A DNA stretch of 64,000 bases, taken from Salvia splendens. Its lineage: Eukaryota > Streptophyta > Magnoliopsida > Lamiales > Lamiaceae. The notes beneath the pieces are model-generated. The model had not been told where the DNA came from and did no database searches. It saw only the letters and a program-made list of their open reading frames with translations. The stretch lies in contig NC_056042.1 in NCBI RefSeq assembly GCF_004379255.2, forward strand, positions 13,005,901-13,069,900. Reading direction: 5' to 3'. Below, in pieces: positions 35,394-45,911 of the stretch (position 1 is the stretch's first letter; the number at the start of each line of letters is the position of its first letter). A program made the translations under genes and the position numbers.

Positions 35394-38149
35394 TGTCACG
35401 ACCGCCCTTAAGGGTTAATAAATACGGGCGATCGTGATTAAAAGAATTTAATAAATACACGAAAAGAATTAGGGTTTCAACACAAGTTGGACCAACAATT
35501 AATATCTCGATAAATAACCCAGAGTTTGATATTATCCAACAAGAAATTCAAAATATCCATTATCCTAACAATTAAAGTTGTCGGCCCAAATAAAACATAA
35601 TCAAACGAAACGTCACAGCGGAAACGACCAAGAGAAAGAGTGACGTCATGTGTGAAGACACAACGACACTCAAGGTTCAAAGACGACAATAATATCTTAA
35701 ATTCACTTGCTCAACACCACCACATCCTCATCGCCGCTCAACCTGCACATAGGGAAAACACATGCAGGCTGAGTATTATAAAAAAAATACTCAGTGGCTC
35801 ATGCCGAAAACATTTTCAATAAACGGTAATTTACCATGCCATTCACAAGTAACCATCGGGGTTTAGCTTTAGAAATGCCGGAGGCACTCAAAATCATTTC
35901 CATTTTAAACACCGACTGATCAGTCATTTTCCCATAGACGTTAGCCATATCTGCTCATACATGACTTGGAATGTGGCCACAAACCAAGCCACTAGACCGG
36001 CCAGCCCGTACGCTAGCACACAGTCTACCATAGGTGTACACTAATCCAAGTAGGGTTTGCAGCCCTACGAGGACCCGAATTCGATTTAAACAATATTGGC
36101 CAGAGCCACATCAGATAGGCACGTTAAAGCAAAACACGGCATGATAAACACATTTTCATTCTCATAAATAAAACATTTAGGACTTTTTTCCTTATTTAAA
36201 AAGGAAGCCCACCTCGATCGCTTAAAATTTCAAGTACTCTCATCCCTTTGGTGTCACGATTCACTTGCGATGATTCACCTTTAACATTTAGATAATACAT
36301 AAATCAACACACTTTTCAAATAAATAGGTAAAATTGCATGCATCCTAAGCGAAGTTATTTATCTCGGTTTTCGATTATTCGGCGGCCGCTTACGCCCCTA
36401 ATTCCTCCGTTAGCTCCTCGTATTTTTCTCAACGATATCGAAATAAAATTCCCAAAATTATAAAAGTGTATAATTAAATTGTCGCAAGCAATTTCCCCTC
36501 GAACTATATTTATTTCAGATTTAGGATATAGTTATTCATTCGTTGAAATATTCCGGAATTAATTAAATAATTCGCCACTATTAATTATCGGCCTAAAGAT
36601 TTATTTAAAAGCCTCAAGTTTAATTATTTCCCTAACTTATATCTCCAATTTAATTAAGAAGCCCCAACAAATTAAATGAGAGCCTAAAACATCCAATTTT
36701 AATTGTTGAGGCCCAAATTCTATTAAAAGAACAAAAGCCCAAAGATTTGAAAAACTACTCCCCACAAGCCCCACGTCTGTCACTCTCTCTCCCTCTTCTT
36801 CTCTTTTCTTCTCTCTCGCCCAAATTGCAGGCAAATTCTCCATCCGTCGTCGCCTCTCCGATTCACCCCTCTTCGCCGGCCGCTGCTGCTGTCGGAATCG
36901 CGTCGCCGCTGCTCCGTCGTCGCCGCTAATGCGCAGTCACCGCCGCTGCTGTCGTCGTTCGATCCAGCAGGGGGATGCCGCCGCCGGTGGTCGTGCAGCC
37001 GTCGCCGGGAGGAGCTCCTGCTGCCGTCGGGAAGAAGCTGTTGTTGCCGTCGGGAAGAGGCTGCTGTACGGAAGCCAGCCTCTGCGTCGTTGCTGCTGCT
37101 GTAGCGGGATCGATATCGTGATGCCGCTGCCCCGCGTACACCGCCGTCGCTGCCGGGAGGTGCCGCCTCCGGTCAGCCCCCAATTCCTCCCCGAAGGTAA
37201 GTTCTTTATTTGATTTCGTGAATTAAAATTTGTTTCTTTAGTTTAGTTTGCTTCGATTCATTCGATTAGGAGATATATCGCAGATTGTGGCAACAGTAGG
37301 GTGAAATATATATGGATGCAGTAGTATGACATTGGAAATTTGGATGGGAGAGGGGTATACCTTCGATTTGCAGACGGATTTTGAAATAGTAGATGATGAA
37401 TCTTTTCCCGATTTTAGTTCTGGTTTTCTGTAGAGAAGAGTGAATGAGTTGATTTCAGAGCATGTAGAATAGAGAGAAAAATTCTGCAGAGTTTACCTTG
37501 AATTGAAGTTGTGAAGAAGAAGGCTTGGTTTTCTTGCTGCAGAGGACGTGTAGAATAGGCAGAATGAATTGGTTTGGTGATTAAATTAGAGGGATGAGTG
37601 GTTTGGATGTGGGAGAGATTTAAGGGAGTGGGGAGAGAGGGGAGAATGGTTTTGACGTGTGTTGAGGGGAGGAAGAATTCGAAATTCCCCTTTTTTTCTT
37701 CTTTGAATTAATTTGAATTTATTTGGTATTTATTTGCAGTTCACGGAGGAGGAATATCTATTGACGGAGGGGAAATATCTTTACAGAATCTTTAATTAAA
37801 TAGAATTATAGCTGATTGATGATCAGATCAACTGGGAAAATTAATTAAATTGGTTTAATTCACGGTCCTTTGTATTTTATTTTAATTTGTGCAGTCCGCA
37901 ATTTATTTATCACGGACTGGATTTTTGTAATATTTATTTAATTTATCGGATCCAACACAGAATTGAGTCCAATAAATATTCCTCACGGACAGGAATTATT
38001 TTAGATTCGCGCAGTAATTTATTTCACAAATCTCTAGTCCAGCAACAATTAATTCACCAACAATTAATTCACGGACATCGCAATATTAATAGCATTAATA
38101 CAAGTACTTTAGGGTTCGAAAATTAGGGTTCAAAAAGTGGGGCGTTACA
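35394..38149 (-). repeat. Second Gypsy-C LTR (2756 bp), solo-LTR-like
   Basis: Full ends TGTAACGCCCC (38149, minus strand) to GGTCGTGACA (35394), flanked on both sides by TATAG. It has a 13-bp insertion GGCGGCCGCTTAC near 36380 that the other LTR lacks. Confidence 0.88.
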
Positions 38150-38154
38150 TATAG

Positions 38155-38545
38155 TTTGCACGAATTTTAAATCACATACATCAATGTGAATTTTCAAAGG
38201 GTTTCACGTTTCGTTCAATATAATGAAACGATAATCTAGTCATTTTCGCCTCAAGACAAATCTCACATTTGTTTTGGGTATTGACTTCTTTCGTATTTAG
38301 TAAATTACTAAACTTTTATAGCAGTAGGATTCACATGTCCTAATCTATAGTGCTACAAATAGGAGGACGTATTGGCATTTTCATTATTAGCCATTGGCTT
38401 TTCAAACACGGCGAATAGCCGATAAACTTAGTTTAAAAATAGACCATCGGTTACATAACATTTTCCGATGGATTTTCCAAACTTATACACAATCGGACTT
38501 AAATACAAGTTAAAAAACCTCTATTTACAAGTATTGATCCAGAAA
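38155..38545 (-). pseudogene. Copia-B pre-integrase region after the Gypsy insertion
   Basis: Resumes the Copia-B frame exactly after TATAG; minus-strand text matches the pre-integrase region of Copia-A (16620-17160). Several stops. Confidence 0.75.
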
Positions 38546-38880
38546 CTATGTTCTTACGTATGTCCGGGACATGTAGCACTTCCTTATAGTGATTGTCACG
38601 TCGGGCGTCATCTTGAGGACCATATCTCCAAAGTCGACACATTTGGATGAGACTTGGTTTCCTATGTTGAGCTTCCTCCCCTCAACAGTCTTGTAAGTGT
38701 AGAACTTACTTCTATCGGAACACACGTGGGCAGTGACGCCCGTGTCGATGTACCAACCTCCTTTATTCTCGACGTGGTTGACTTCTTCAGTTACCACGGC
38801 GGCTATGTTGCCTTTGGCATATTTGATAAATTTGGATTCACCAAGCTTCTTGGTTGGTGGCTTTATCTTTCTCCCGACAT
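38546..38880 (-). pseudogene. Copia-B protease region
   Basis: Minus strand: a Lys-rich segment, then ENKGGWYIDTGVTAHVCSDR with the catalytic DTG, then NIGNQVSSKCVDFGDMVLKM. No zinc knuckle lies upstream; the minisatellite begins there instead. Confidence 0.85.
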
Positions 38881-39545
38881 CTCTCATGGAATGGGCGGGG
38901 CCAAATGTCTCCCGATATTTTGTCAAGACACGGACGAGTGTCAAACGTCTCCCGATAGTTTCTAAGGGACCGACGTGTGCCTTATGTCTCCCGACATTTG
39001 CTAAGGCACGAACAGGAGCCAAATGTCTCCCTATGTCTCCCGACGAACGGGAGACCGACGGGTGCAAAATTTGTCCAGCCATTTCACATGGGATGTAAGG
39101 GTGCAAAACGTCTACTGACATTTCCTAAGGCACGGATGGGAGCCCACGTCTCCCGACGAACAGGAGACCGACGGGTACAAAATTTGCTCCCGACATTTCC
39201 CACGGCACAGATGTGTGCCATACATCTCCCGACAGATTGATTCTAAGGCACTAACGGGAGCGAAACGTCTCCCATGTCTCCCGACGTTTTGAAGACAAGG
39301 ACGGGGTGAGAAATGTCTCCCGACATTTCTTATGGCACGAATGGGAGTCGAATGTCCCCCATGTCTCCCGATGAACGGGAGACGTCCCTTAGGACCTAAC
39401 GTGTGCCAAATGTCTTCCAACATTTTCTAAGGCACGGACGGGAGTAAAACGTCTCCCATGTCTCCCAACGAACGGGAGACGTCCCTTGATACCAATGGGA
39501 CACGCCCAACGACCCTATCCATGGGAACGACGGGAGACGTCCCGT
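38870..39545. repeat. Minisatellite replacing the Copia-B capsid domain
   Basis: About 15 degenerate units of roughly 40-45 bp built on GTCTCCCGACATTT and CTAAGGCACGGACGGGAG. In at least three places GTCTCCCG is followed a few bases later by CGGGAGAC, making hairpins (near 39035, 39365 and 39460). The minus strand stays partly open as NVGRH-type repeats. In Copia-A this position codes the capsid and zinc knuckle. Confidence 0.8.
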
Positions 39546-40203
39546 AGGACTTCCCTGTCATTGGCCATTCATGAGGTCTCTCCCCCACATTGGAGTCAGT
39601 CGTGTTGATACCAACGGCATCAACTCTCGTGTTGGACCCGACGGTCCCAACACTCAATCCATCAGAGGATTCTATGGAGCCACTAAACGTGGAACCACTA
39701 GTTCTCGTGTTGGCCCCGAAGGACTCAACACTTGATCCGTTAGAGGATCTAAAGGAACCACTAATAGTGGAACCATCAGTTCGCGTGTTGGCCCCGAAGG
39801 CCCCAACACTCGTGTTGATCCCAAAGGACTCAACACACGATCCATTGGAGGATCTCGCGGAACCACAAAAAGTGGAACCGTCTTTCTTCGTGTTGGACCC
39901 GAAGGCCCCAACACCCATGTTGACCTCGAAATGTCCAACACTCGATCCTATTAAGGATCCTTTGGAACCCCTTAATGTGGAACCATCGGTGCCACCAAAG
40001 GTTGATGCACTAGTCAACCCAAACGTGTTAGTAATCGCTCAAGGCGCTTGGGTAATCAATGGTAATGATGTGGACTCGACGGGAGTCGTGGTCATGGCAG
40101 GGACCCGACGGGGACCCAGCGGGGAACGGTGGGCACGTCGGTGTTGGAGCCGGGGAAAACGACGACGGGGAACGCAGCGACGGGATCCATCTCCACGCTA
40201 AGG
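39546..40203 (-). pseudogene. Copia-B Gag N-terminal repeat region
   Basis: The minus-strand frame 40017-39427 encodes tandem units around VGAFGANTRTDGST and GSFRSSNGSSVESFG, with about 90-bp DNA periods. The first part up to 40203 is GC-rich (GGGACCCGACGGGGACC) and its frame is broken. It matches the Gly/Ser-rich N-terminus of the Copia-A and Copia-E Gag but is expanded. The frame runs on into the minisatellite. Confidence 0.8.
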
Positions 40204-40280
40204 TATTAGTTTCGAAAGTTTTAGATTCAATTTATAGTCCAATCTACTTCTTCAACGGATAGTATATCTCGTCTTGCGAT
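40204..40280 (-). other. Copia-B leader with putative primer site
   Basis: ATCGCAAGACGAGATATAC directly inside the 5' LTR, the same run as in Copia-E. Confidence 0.55.
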
Positions 40281-41491
40281 TGTTGTCGAAAATGATTGTT
40301 CAACTGCGATACAAAGATACACTAACCGGGCGTAGTATAACCCAATAAAGAAACAAGAAATTAAACGGAAATAAATTAAATTGAAATTACAAAGAAGAAT
40401 TCGAAACAATAACCGTAAAGATGTAAGCCGAGTCGAGGAGTCCTCTTTCCGCATGACGAGATACGCTCCGGTAGGGCTCTCGGTTTGGCGTGTCGTTCCC
40501 AAAGATAAAACGGCTTCGTCTTGTTCGTTGCAGCACCACAGACGGAACAAGCTCCGGCAAACTAGATGATGGCGAGGGCAGAGCTTCGACGGGAAGACAA
40601 TGCAGAGAGAGGGAGAGAGCTATGCAAATATGTTGTGTGTCTAATTCTTGTGTGCAATGCATGAAGTGACCTTTACTGACTAGTGCACTAGCCATTGGGA
40701 GCCGAAGAGACACGACGCACCTGGACATGCTACACGACGGGATACACCATGGACCGTCGGGGACCTTTCGTCTCCCGTTATACGTCGGGGTCCAGCGGGG
40801 ACCTTTTGACTCCCGTTGTGAGTCGAGGGCCATCGGGGACCTTTTGTCTCCCGTTGTGCATCGGGTCTAGTGGGAACCTTTTGTCTCCCATCATGCGTCG
40901 AGGTCCAGCGGGACCATGACGTGGACTAGGACCCATCGGGGATATCGTGGAGTTTGGGGTGGTCTAAAAGAACAAGCGGGGCTCGAACCACGCTCAACGA
41001 CCAGCTCCAAAGAACAGCCCAAAGACCACCCAAAGACCAATTGCCAAGGCACAAGGCACAAGACACCAGGCACCAGGTGCATGGTGCCCGGTGCACGGTG
41101 CCCGGGTCGCGGCTCGTGGGCGGGCGGCGGCGGCGCGCGCCAGTGCGCGCGTGTGGGCTCTGTCACCCGTCTTATTCCATGATAATTATTACACATGATA
41201 ATTCATCTGATTAAATACTTCATCAAAGAAGTCTATCATCCCCGATGTGGGATAATTAACACTTAGTTAATTAATCCCTTAGTCTTTTCACATAGCTCAT
41301 TTCTAGCTTTATTGTGACTAACTTTAATATATTATTTCTCAGTCACCGGGAATCAGATTTGAGAAAATGAATATACTACAGTCATCTACTCAGAACGTAG
41401 ATCGACGTTATTGCATTTAATTTCACAAAATTAAATGTCTTGTAACATTTATTATTAGACAAAAATCATTTGACCAAGCACGATTCCAACA
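40281..41491 (-). repeat. 5' LTR of Copia-B (1211 bp)
   Basis: Minus-strand start TGTTGGAATCG at 41491. It contains the 43-bp units (40755-40915, motif GGGGACCTTTTG) and a palindrome-rich GC block at 41060-41150. Confidence 0.92.
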
Positions 41492-41496
41492 AGAGC
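41492..41496. repeat. Right target duplication of Copia-B (AGAGC)
   Basis: Matches 23266-23270. Confidence 0.92.
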
Positions 41497-41547
41497 CGAG
41501 TTTGATCCTGCGATTGCGAGACTTCTCGCACCGAGAGCGGGAAGAAC
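41497..41547 (-). pseudogene. AKT1-like: AKT1-like exon 1, middle piece, frameshifted
   Basis: Reads LPALGARS then, after a 2-nt insertion (CTCGC for CGC), NRRIKLGS. The piece lies between the hAT element and Copia-B. Confidence 0.88.
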
Positions 41548-41555
41548 AGCGGTGG

Positions 41556-42421
41556 CAGGGACGGAGATACAGTGGGCCAAGCCGCCGGTCCAGCGGGGGC
41601 TTGGCCGTTCCCGGTCGCAGAACTTTCACCATGGCCGTCACTGCTTTTGTTTTAGCTGCGGCGAATTTTAATTTTATACGGACAGAAGAGGGGGGAAGGA
41701 GAGAGAGTGAAAGCCAAAAAAGGGAAAATGAGAGGGTTAAACTTAAAAAACAATTACGCATTTTACTTTACAGCGGTCACGCGGGGGTCCAATTTCCGTT
41801 TTGTGTGTACGTATATTTCTTAAATAAATTAAAACAATGATATAATCGAAGATGCACTCTTTTTTGTTGAATAATAGTATTAATATTAAACACTAATATT
41901 TTGTATATATTTAACAGATTAATTTGCATGTTTCCATAATACTTATTTATTTATCTCGAACTCAGTATAATAAACTATAAATTTTTATTTTTTTTTCTCA
42001 ATCATCACATACATGTACAAAATGTTTTTTTTTTATATTTAAGTGTACAAAACTATGTTTTTATTAGAATAAGCATCTTTTTCTATTTATTTTCTTTTTT
42101 ATCCTTTTCAAATAAAAACTATCATTTTGAACGCCAAGGATGGAAAATATTTATTAAACGCATTATTTTGATACTAATTTGAAATTAAATGCATATGATT
42201 TTTAACAGTAATTTGGTTATCATATCCAAGGATGGAAAATATATTTTACTTTGTTCATCAAATGAAATACTATCTTTAGTAAAATTTAATTCATTTTGTT
42301 GTTTTTTTTATCTATGCTCAATTAGGTAGTTTACTAATTGGCTCGGAAAATGAATTATTAATATTATTAATAATTTTTATTTTTCAGCACCGGCTTACCT
42401 AAATTTCTAGTTCCGTCCCTG
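41556..42421. mobile_element. hAT-type element, 866 bp, in AKT1-like exon 1
   Basis: Ends CAGGGACGGA / TCCGTCCCTG (10-bp perfect inverted repeats) and a perfect 8-bp duplication AGCGGTGG (41548-41555 and 42422-42429). No transposase; the first 100 bp is GC-rich, the rest AT-rich. Confidence 0.9.
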
Positions 42422-42472
42422 AGCGGTGGTGAGGCTGTAATGGCTGCTGCCGTCGAAATCGGCTAAAGACAT
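42422..42472 (-). pseudogene. AKT1-like: AKT1-like exon 1, start
   Basis: ATG at 42472-42470, reading MSLADFDGSSHYSLTTA, which joins in frame through the hAT target site to VLPALGARS. Another ATG a few bases upstream is out of frame. Confidence 0.8.
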
Positions 42473-43189
42473 CGTCCATTGTTAGTTAGCAACAATTGGT
42501 TATGGTTGTGGTGGTTGTTGTTGTTATTTGCATACGCATAGCTCATGGAAATATTATGCGTATGTATTTATATAGTTGTGACGACGGCAGGCAGGCAGTT
42601 ATGAGCAAATTCTAGGAAGGCTCCAATATGTTATTATGACTAAATAAATCAATTTATTTTTTTATAATAATGCCCCCACACCCACATAATCTTTTCTTTT
42701 TGCATTTTTTTGTTCTCTGTTGGCCCACAACCTATTAAATTATGTTTTAATTACAGAACGATATATCCTAATAATCAATTATTAATTAAAATTATAAGTT
42801 AAAAACATTGCACAATGATGAGGAAGAGTTTCATATTATTTAGTAAGGTAAATTGAAACTTTAGCTAGGGTTATTATAAGGCTCTTGATAATTTCAATTT
42901 TTGAGAAACTTCATGATTTACGGAAACTAGTCATATTTCTATTTACGGAAACTTTCTCACAACTTTTCTCTTTAATTACTACTTAATTCCATATTTCTCT
43001 ATCTTTTTTATTTATTTTACTAATTGTGCATCAAGGCCATTCACAAGGCTTCAAAATCATCCTGGCGCATGCGTTGATCTTGGGGCCTGATTGCAACCTC
43101 GAAAATCAGTCGGACGCTGGGAAAATAGGCGGTCCGCCGCGGTTGCAGCTGTTTTTCTGGCATTATTGAAGGCTTGCAACCATTTTAGC
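42473..43189. other. Upstream region of the AKT1-like gene
   Basis: Former promoter and 5' UTR by position. AT-rich with GTTGTTGTT runs; TATTTATATAG near 42565 is on the plus strand. No clear element until 43190, though 43035-43189 (GC-richer) may be part of an older repeat. Confidence 0.45.
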
Positions 43190-43841
43190 TAAGCCTACTT
43201 AATTAACCGGTTCTCGGATGACGGGACCCGGACTGGAACCGACCGTGTAATTGGGTAACTGGGAATCGGAGAACTAATTCCAATTTTATTTTTTAAATTC
43301 GGTTCCGGTTCTTCCCAGAACCGACTGGTTATAACCCAGAACCGAATAATATACAATTTCAATTTTAGATTTTAGTGATATTTAAATTTTCAATAAAATC
43401 AAATTTACAAATTACCCTAATCCCTAAATGATAATTATAGAAAAATTACCCTAATTCAAATTTTAGGTTGGTTTTGAATATTGCTATTGGTTTTATACTT
43501 GCATTTTGTAACTTTTGTTGTGCGCTGATTTTAATTTTAAGATATTGATTCATTGAATAATTTAGGTATTAGGTTATTTTAGGTATTTATTGAAATTTTA
43601 AGCATAGTTGATTTGTATTTTTTGTGTTTATATGAATTTTTAGGTATTAATTGTTATATTTCTAGATGTTGAATTATTCAAATAAATCTAAATTACAACT
43701 AAAAACTGATTCTGGTTCCGAACCGGAACCGACCGATCTGCACTTGGTCGGTTCCGGTTGTAGGGATCCATGAAAAATTGAAACCGAGTACCCGGTCAAT
43801 AGGACTAGGTAGAAACGGAACCGGCCCAATAAGCAGACCTA
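43190..43841. mobile_element. hAT-like non-autonomous element, 652 bp
   Basis: Inverted ends TAAGCCTACTTAATTAACCGG and, from the right, TAGGTCTGCTTATTGGGCCGG. Many GGTTCCGGTTC subterminal words on both strands. The flanking 8-mers ATTTTAGC and GTTTCAGC match at 6 of 8 positions. Confidence 0.68.
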
Positions 43842-44939
43842 GTTTCAGCCTGCTGAAAACATTTTTTTTTAATTTTTGTATTTTATTTAAATTTTAATAC
43901 ATTATTCTATCTCTAAGTACCTTCGTTCTTCTTCTATTTAATGTATGAATTTTAATAAAAAAAAATATATTAATCAAATGTAAATATTATCATTGTAGTG
44001 TTTTATAAATCATATTGACATTTTAAAAGCAAAAAAGATGAAAAAATGGTGAAATAAATTGTGGCAGATTTTGGAACTGCAACATTACACGTGTTGTGGT
44101 TGAAACTAAAAATACTGACGTGACAGAGAAAAAAATGAGCTGTGACAGATTTTGAGGCTGAATTTTGGGTCTTATTATGGATGCCCTGAAATACTATTAT
44201 CGACAAGTAAGACTATTTTTTGTATGCATAAAAAAATATAAAATATTAGAACACCAAACTATAAATATTGAGATCAAAGAAAAATCTATAACTCATGGTC
44301 AAAATTCAAAATTTTTGAAACTAATATATTTATATACTATGGAGCAAATCTCATATTCTAGACATTTCACTTATATTTTATTATTAAATTAATATATACT
44401 AAGAATAATTAAGATTGACATTCAATTAAATATTTTTGCTTAGATTCACATTTTACTTACTCATTTTTTTTATAAAAACAATTATTTTTAAAAAAAATTC
44501 GCATCAATAGATGTTTATTTTAGATCGGAGAGAATACCTTTGATAAAAAAATTAGTTGTCACTTCACATGCATGTTGTCGTGCCAATTGCAAAGTAATAA
44601 TAGTAATAAGGATATAATTCCCACAACTTTAGCTCTCCATTTGCCATTCTCTCTGTTTTTTTGTTATTCGTTCTTTCATACAAATTCAGCCTTTCAATAT
44701 CAGTATTTTTGTTTTTATATGTCCAACTTCCCGAATCTTTATATCCCTTTGCTCCTATTTTTATTTCTACAAGTTGTCGTCATTCATGACTTGTCTTGTA
44801 CGATTTCTCTTTAGCAATGACTCCAAAAATGTTTTATGACATTTGAAATAATCGAGGTTTCCAAATGCTACCACGTAAATACAAATGACATTTTTATTGT
44901 TAAATCGTTCTTTGTAACTTGGAATCCGTGAAACACTAA
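43842..44939. other. AT-rich intergenic DNA, no gene seen
   Basis: No coding sequence or clear repeat ends; short T and A runs only. Confidence 0.6.
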
Positions 44940-45197
44940 GGTCATGTTTGATTATTATGATTCTATCTAGAAAAGTAATCTGATTCCTTAAATTTAAAAA
45001 TCCTGTGTTTGTTTCAGTTTTCAATCAAAGTGAAAAAGTAATCAGAATCCTGAGACAAAGAAAATTAGAACAATTTTTCAGGATTCTAAATTCTAACTTT
45101 TCTTAGGTATTCTTTTTCCAAGTTTTAGGATTCTTACATATTTAATACAATATAAATATAGTTTTATTATTACTATTACTATTACTATTACTATTAC

Positions 45198-45234
<37 letters not shown>

Positions 45235-45906
45235 TACAATGTACTAAAAATAATTTACAATTATAAACCATACTTAACTATGGTATAATAAATAACTATA
45301 ATTAAAATTATCATAATTATAACTATATTATTATTATTATATTTATATATATTTGTTATTATCATCATAATAATTAATAATTTATAAAATAATTAAAATA
45401 TAATTATGATATAAATTATATAATAATAAATAACTATTATTATTTTATAAATTAACAATTAATAAATAAAGTCATAGTGAAATTTCAAATTATTAAACTT
45501 ATTCAATTATAATATCCCTAAATATTATAATTATAATTATAATAATCATATTTATAATTATAATCATTTATGATTATAATACTCTGTATAACTATAATTA
45601 TAATTATATTATTATATATTAATGATGGATAATCCATATTTAAACTAAGTATAATAATATAACTATTATCATTTGTAATTAATAATTTATTAAAATTTTT
45701 TTACTATTATTATTTTTTTATAAATAAGAATAATACTAAGTACGAGTATAATTTGAGTTTGGTGTTTAAATCAAGTATAAAATTTAAAATCTTAATATTT
45801 TCCAAACACATGAAAGTAAAGTTATTAGGAATCATATTCTCGGTATTCATTTTCCCAGGAATAATTTTCTTTGCCAACTTTACTTTCCCGTCAACCAAAC
45901 ATGGCC
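44940..45906. mobile_element. PIF/Harbinger-like MITE, 967 bp
   Basis: Ends GGTCATGTTTGAT and, from the right, GGCCATGTTTGGT; TAA duplicated on both sides (44937-44939 and 45907-45909). The interior is almost purely AT, with a triplet repeat. Confidence 0.68.
45161..45233. repeat. (ACT/ATT)n microsatellite
   Basis: About 24 triplets, first alternating ATT ACT, then pure ATT. Confidence 0.9.
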
Positions 45907-45911
45907 TAAGG

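Larger units (their letters stand above)
27036..38149 (-). mobile_element. Gypsy-C: compound chromovirus-like insertion in Copia-B
   Basis: Contains one LTR at 27036-29775, a minus-strand internal region at 29776-34927, a duplicated piece of Copia-B at 34928-35393 and a second LTR at 35394-38149. TATAG occurs before the left LTR (27031-27035), before the second LTR (35389-35393) and after it (38150-38154). The LTRs are about 2.74-2.76 kb and nearly identical. The second LTR with TATAG on both sides looks like a solo LTR. A duplication of Copia-B plus Gypsy, then LTR-LTR recombination in one copy, would produce this. Confidence 0.82.
23271..41491 (-). mobile_element. Copia-B: full-length Copia insertion, 18.2 kb with nested Gypsy
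   Basis: Flanked by the perfect 5-bp duplication AGAGC and inserted in channel exon 1. Minus-strand order: 5' LTR 40281-41491, leader, gag N-terminus, minisatellite, protease, integrase (interrupted by Gypsy-C at 27036-38149), reverse transcriptase, RNase H, polypurine tract, 3' LTR 23271-24276. The coding parts are heavily decayed and the Gag capsid and zinc knuckle are absent. It was therefore probably non-autonomous when it moved. Confidence 0.93.
6710..42472 (-). pseudogene. AKT1-like: AKT1-like inward-rectifier K+ channel, shattered by three transposon insertions
   Basis: Minus-strand remnants of one plant Shaker channel lie in the right order: exon 1 (42472 to 23234), S1-S4 (exon 2), S4-S5 linker (exon 3), S5-pore-S6 (exon 4), C-linker and cyclic-nucleotide-binding domain (exons 5-8), ankyrin start (exons 9-11) and the KHA domain (6710-7097). 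The product of such genes is a plasma-membrane tetramer that takes up K+. Twelve exon blocks are recognisable and exons 3-9 keep their reading phase. Lesions seen: hAT insertion, 2-nt insertion and 18.2-kb Copia insertion in exon 1; 17-nt loss in the S1-S2 region; GYGD changed to GYGY; TAG in exon 5; shifted and shortened exon 10 with GT changed to CT at its donor; exon 11 cut off by Copia-A; later ankyrin exons absent. The start ATG at 42472-42470 is chosen because it opens the frame leading into the conserved LPALGARS motif. The AKT1 family call is firm; the exact orthologue is not. Confidence 0.92.

Noticed and set aside
38870..39545. Repeat array considered as CRISPR
   Set aside because: Units are degenerate and contiguous without unique spacers, and they lie in a plant retrotransposon.
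41423..41761. 112-codon minus-strand frame spanning the exon 1 area
   Set aside because: It mixes the channel exon, the hAT element and the Copia LTR; only 41497-41547 is real exon.
43035..44187. Possible older MITE split by the element at 43190-43841
   Set aside because: The proposed ends (AGGCCATTCACAAG and, from the right, AGGGCATCCATAAT) match only loosely and no target duplication was found.
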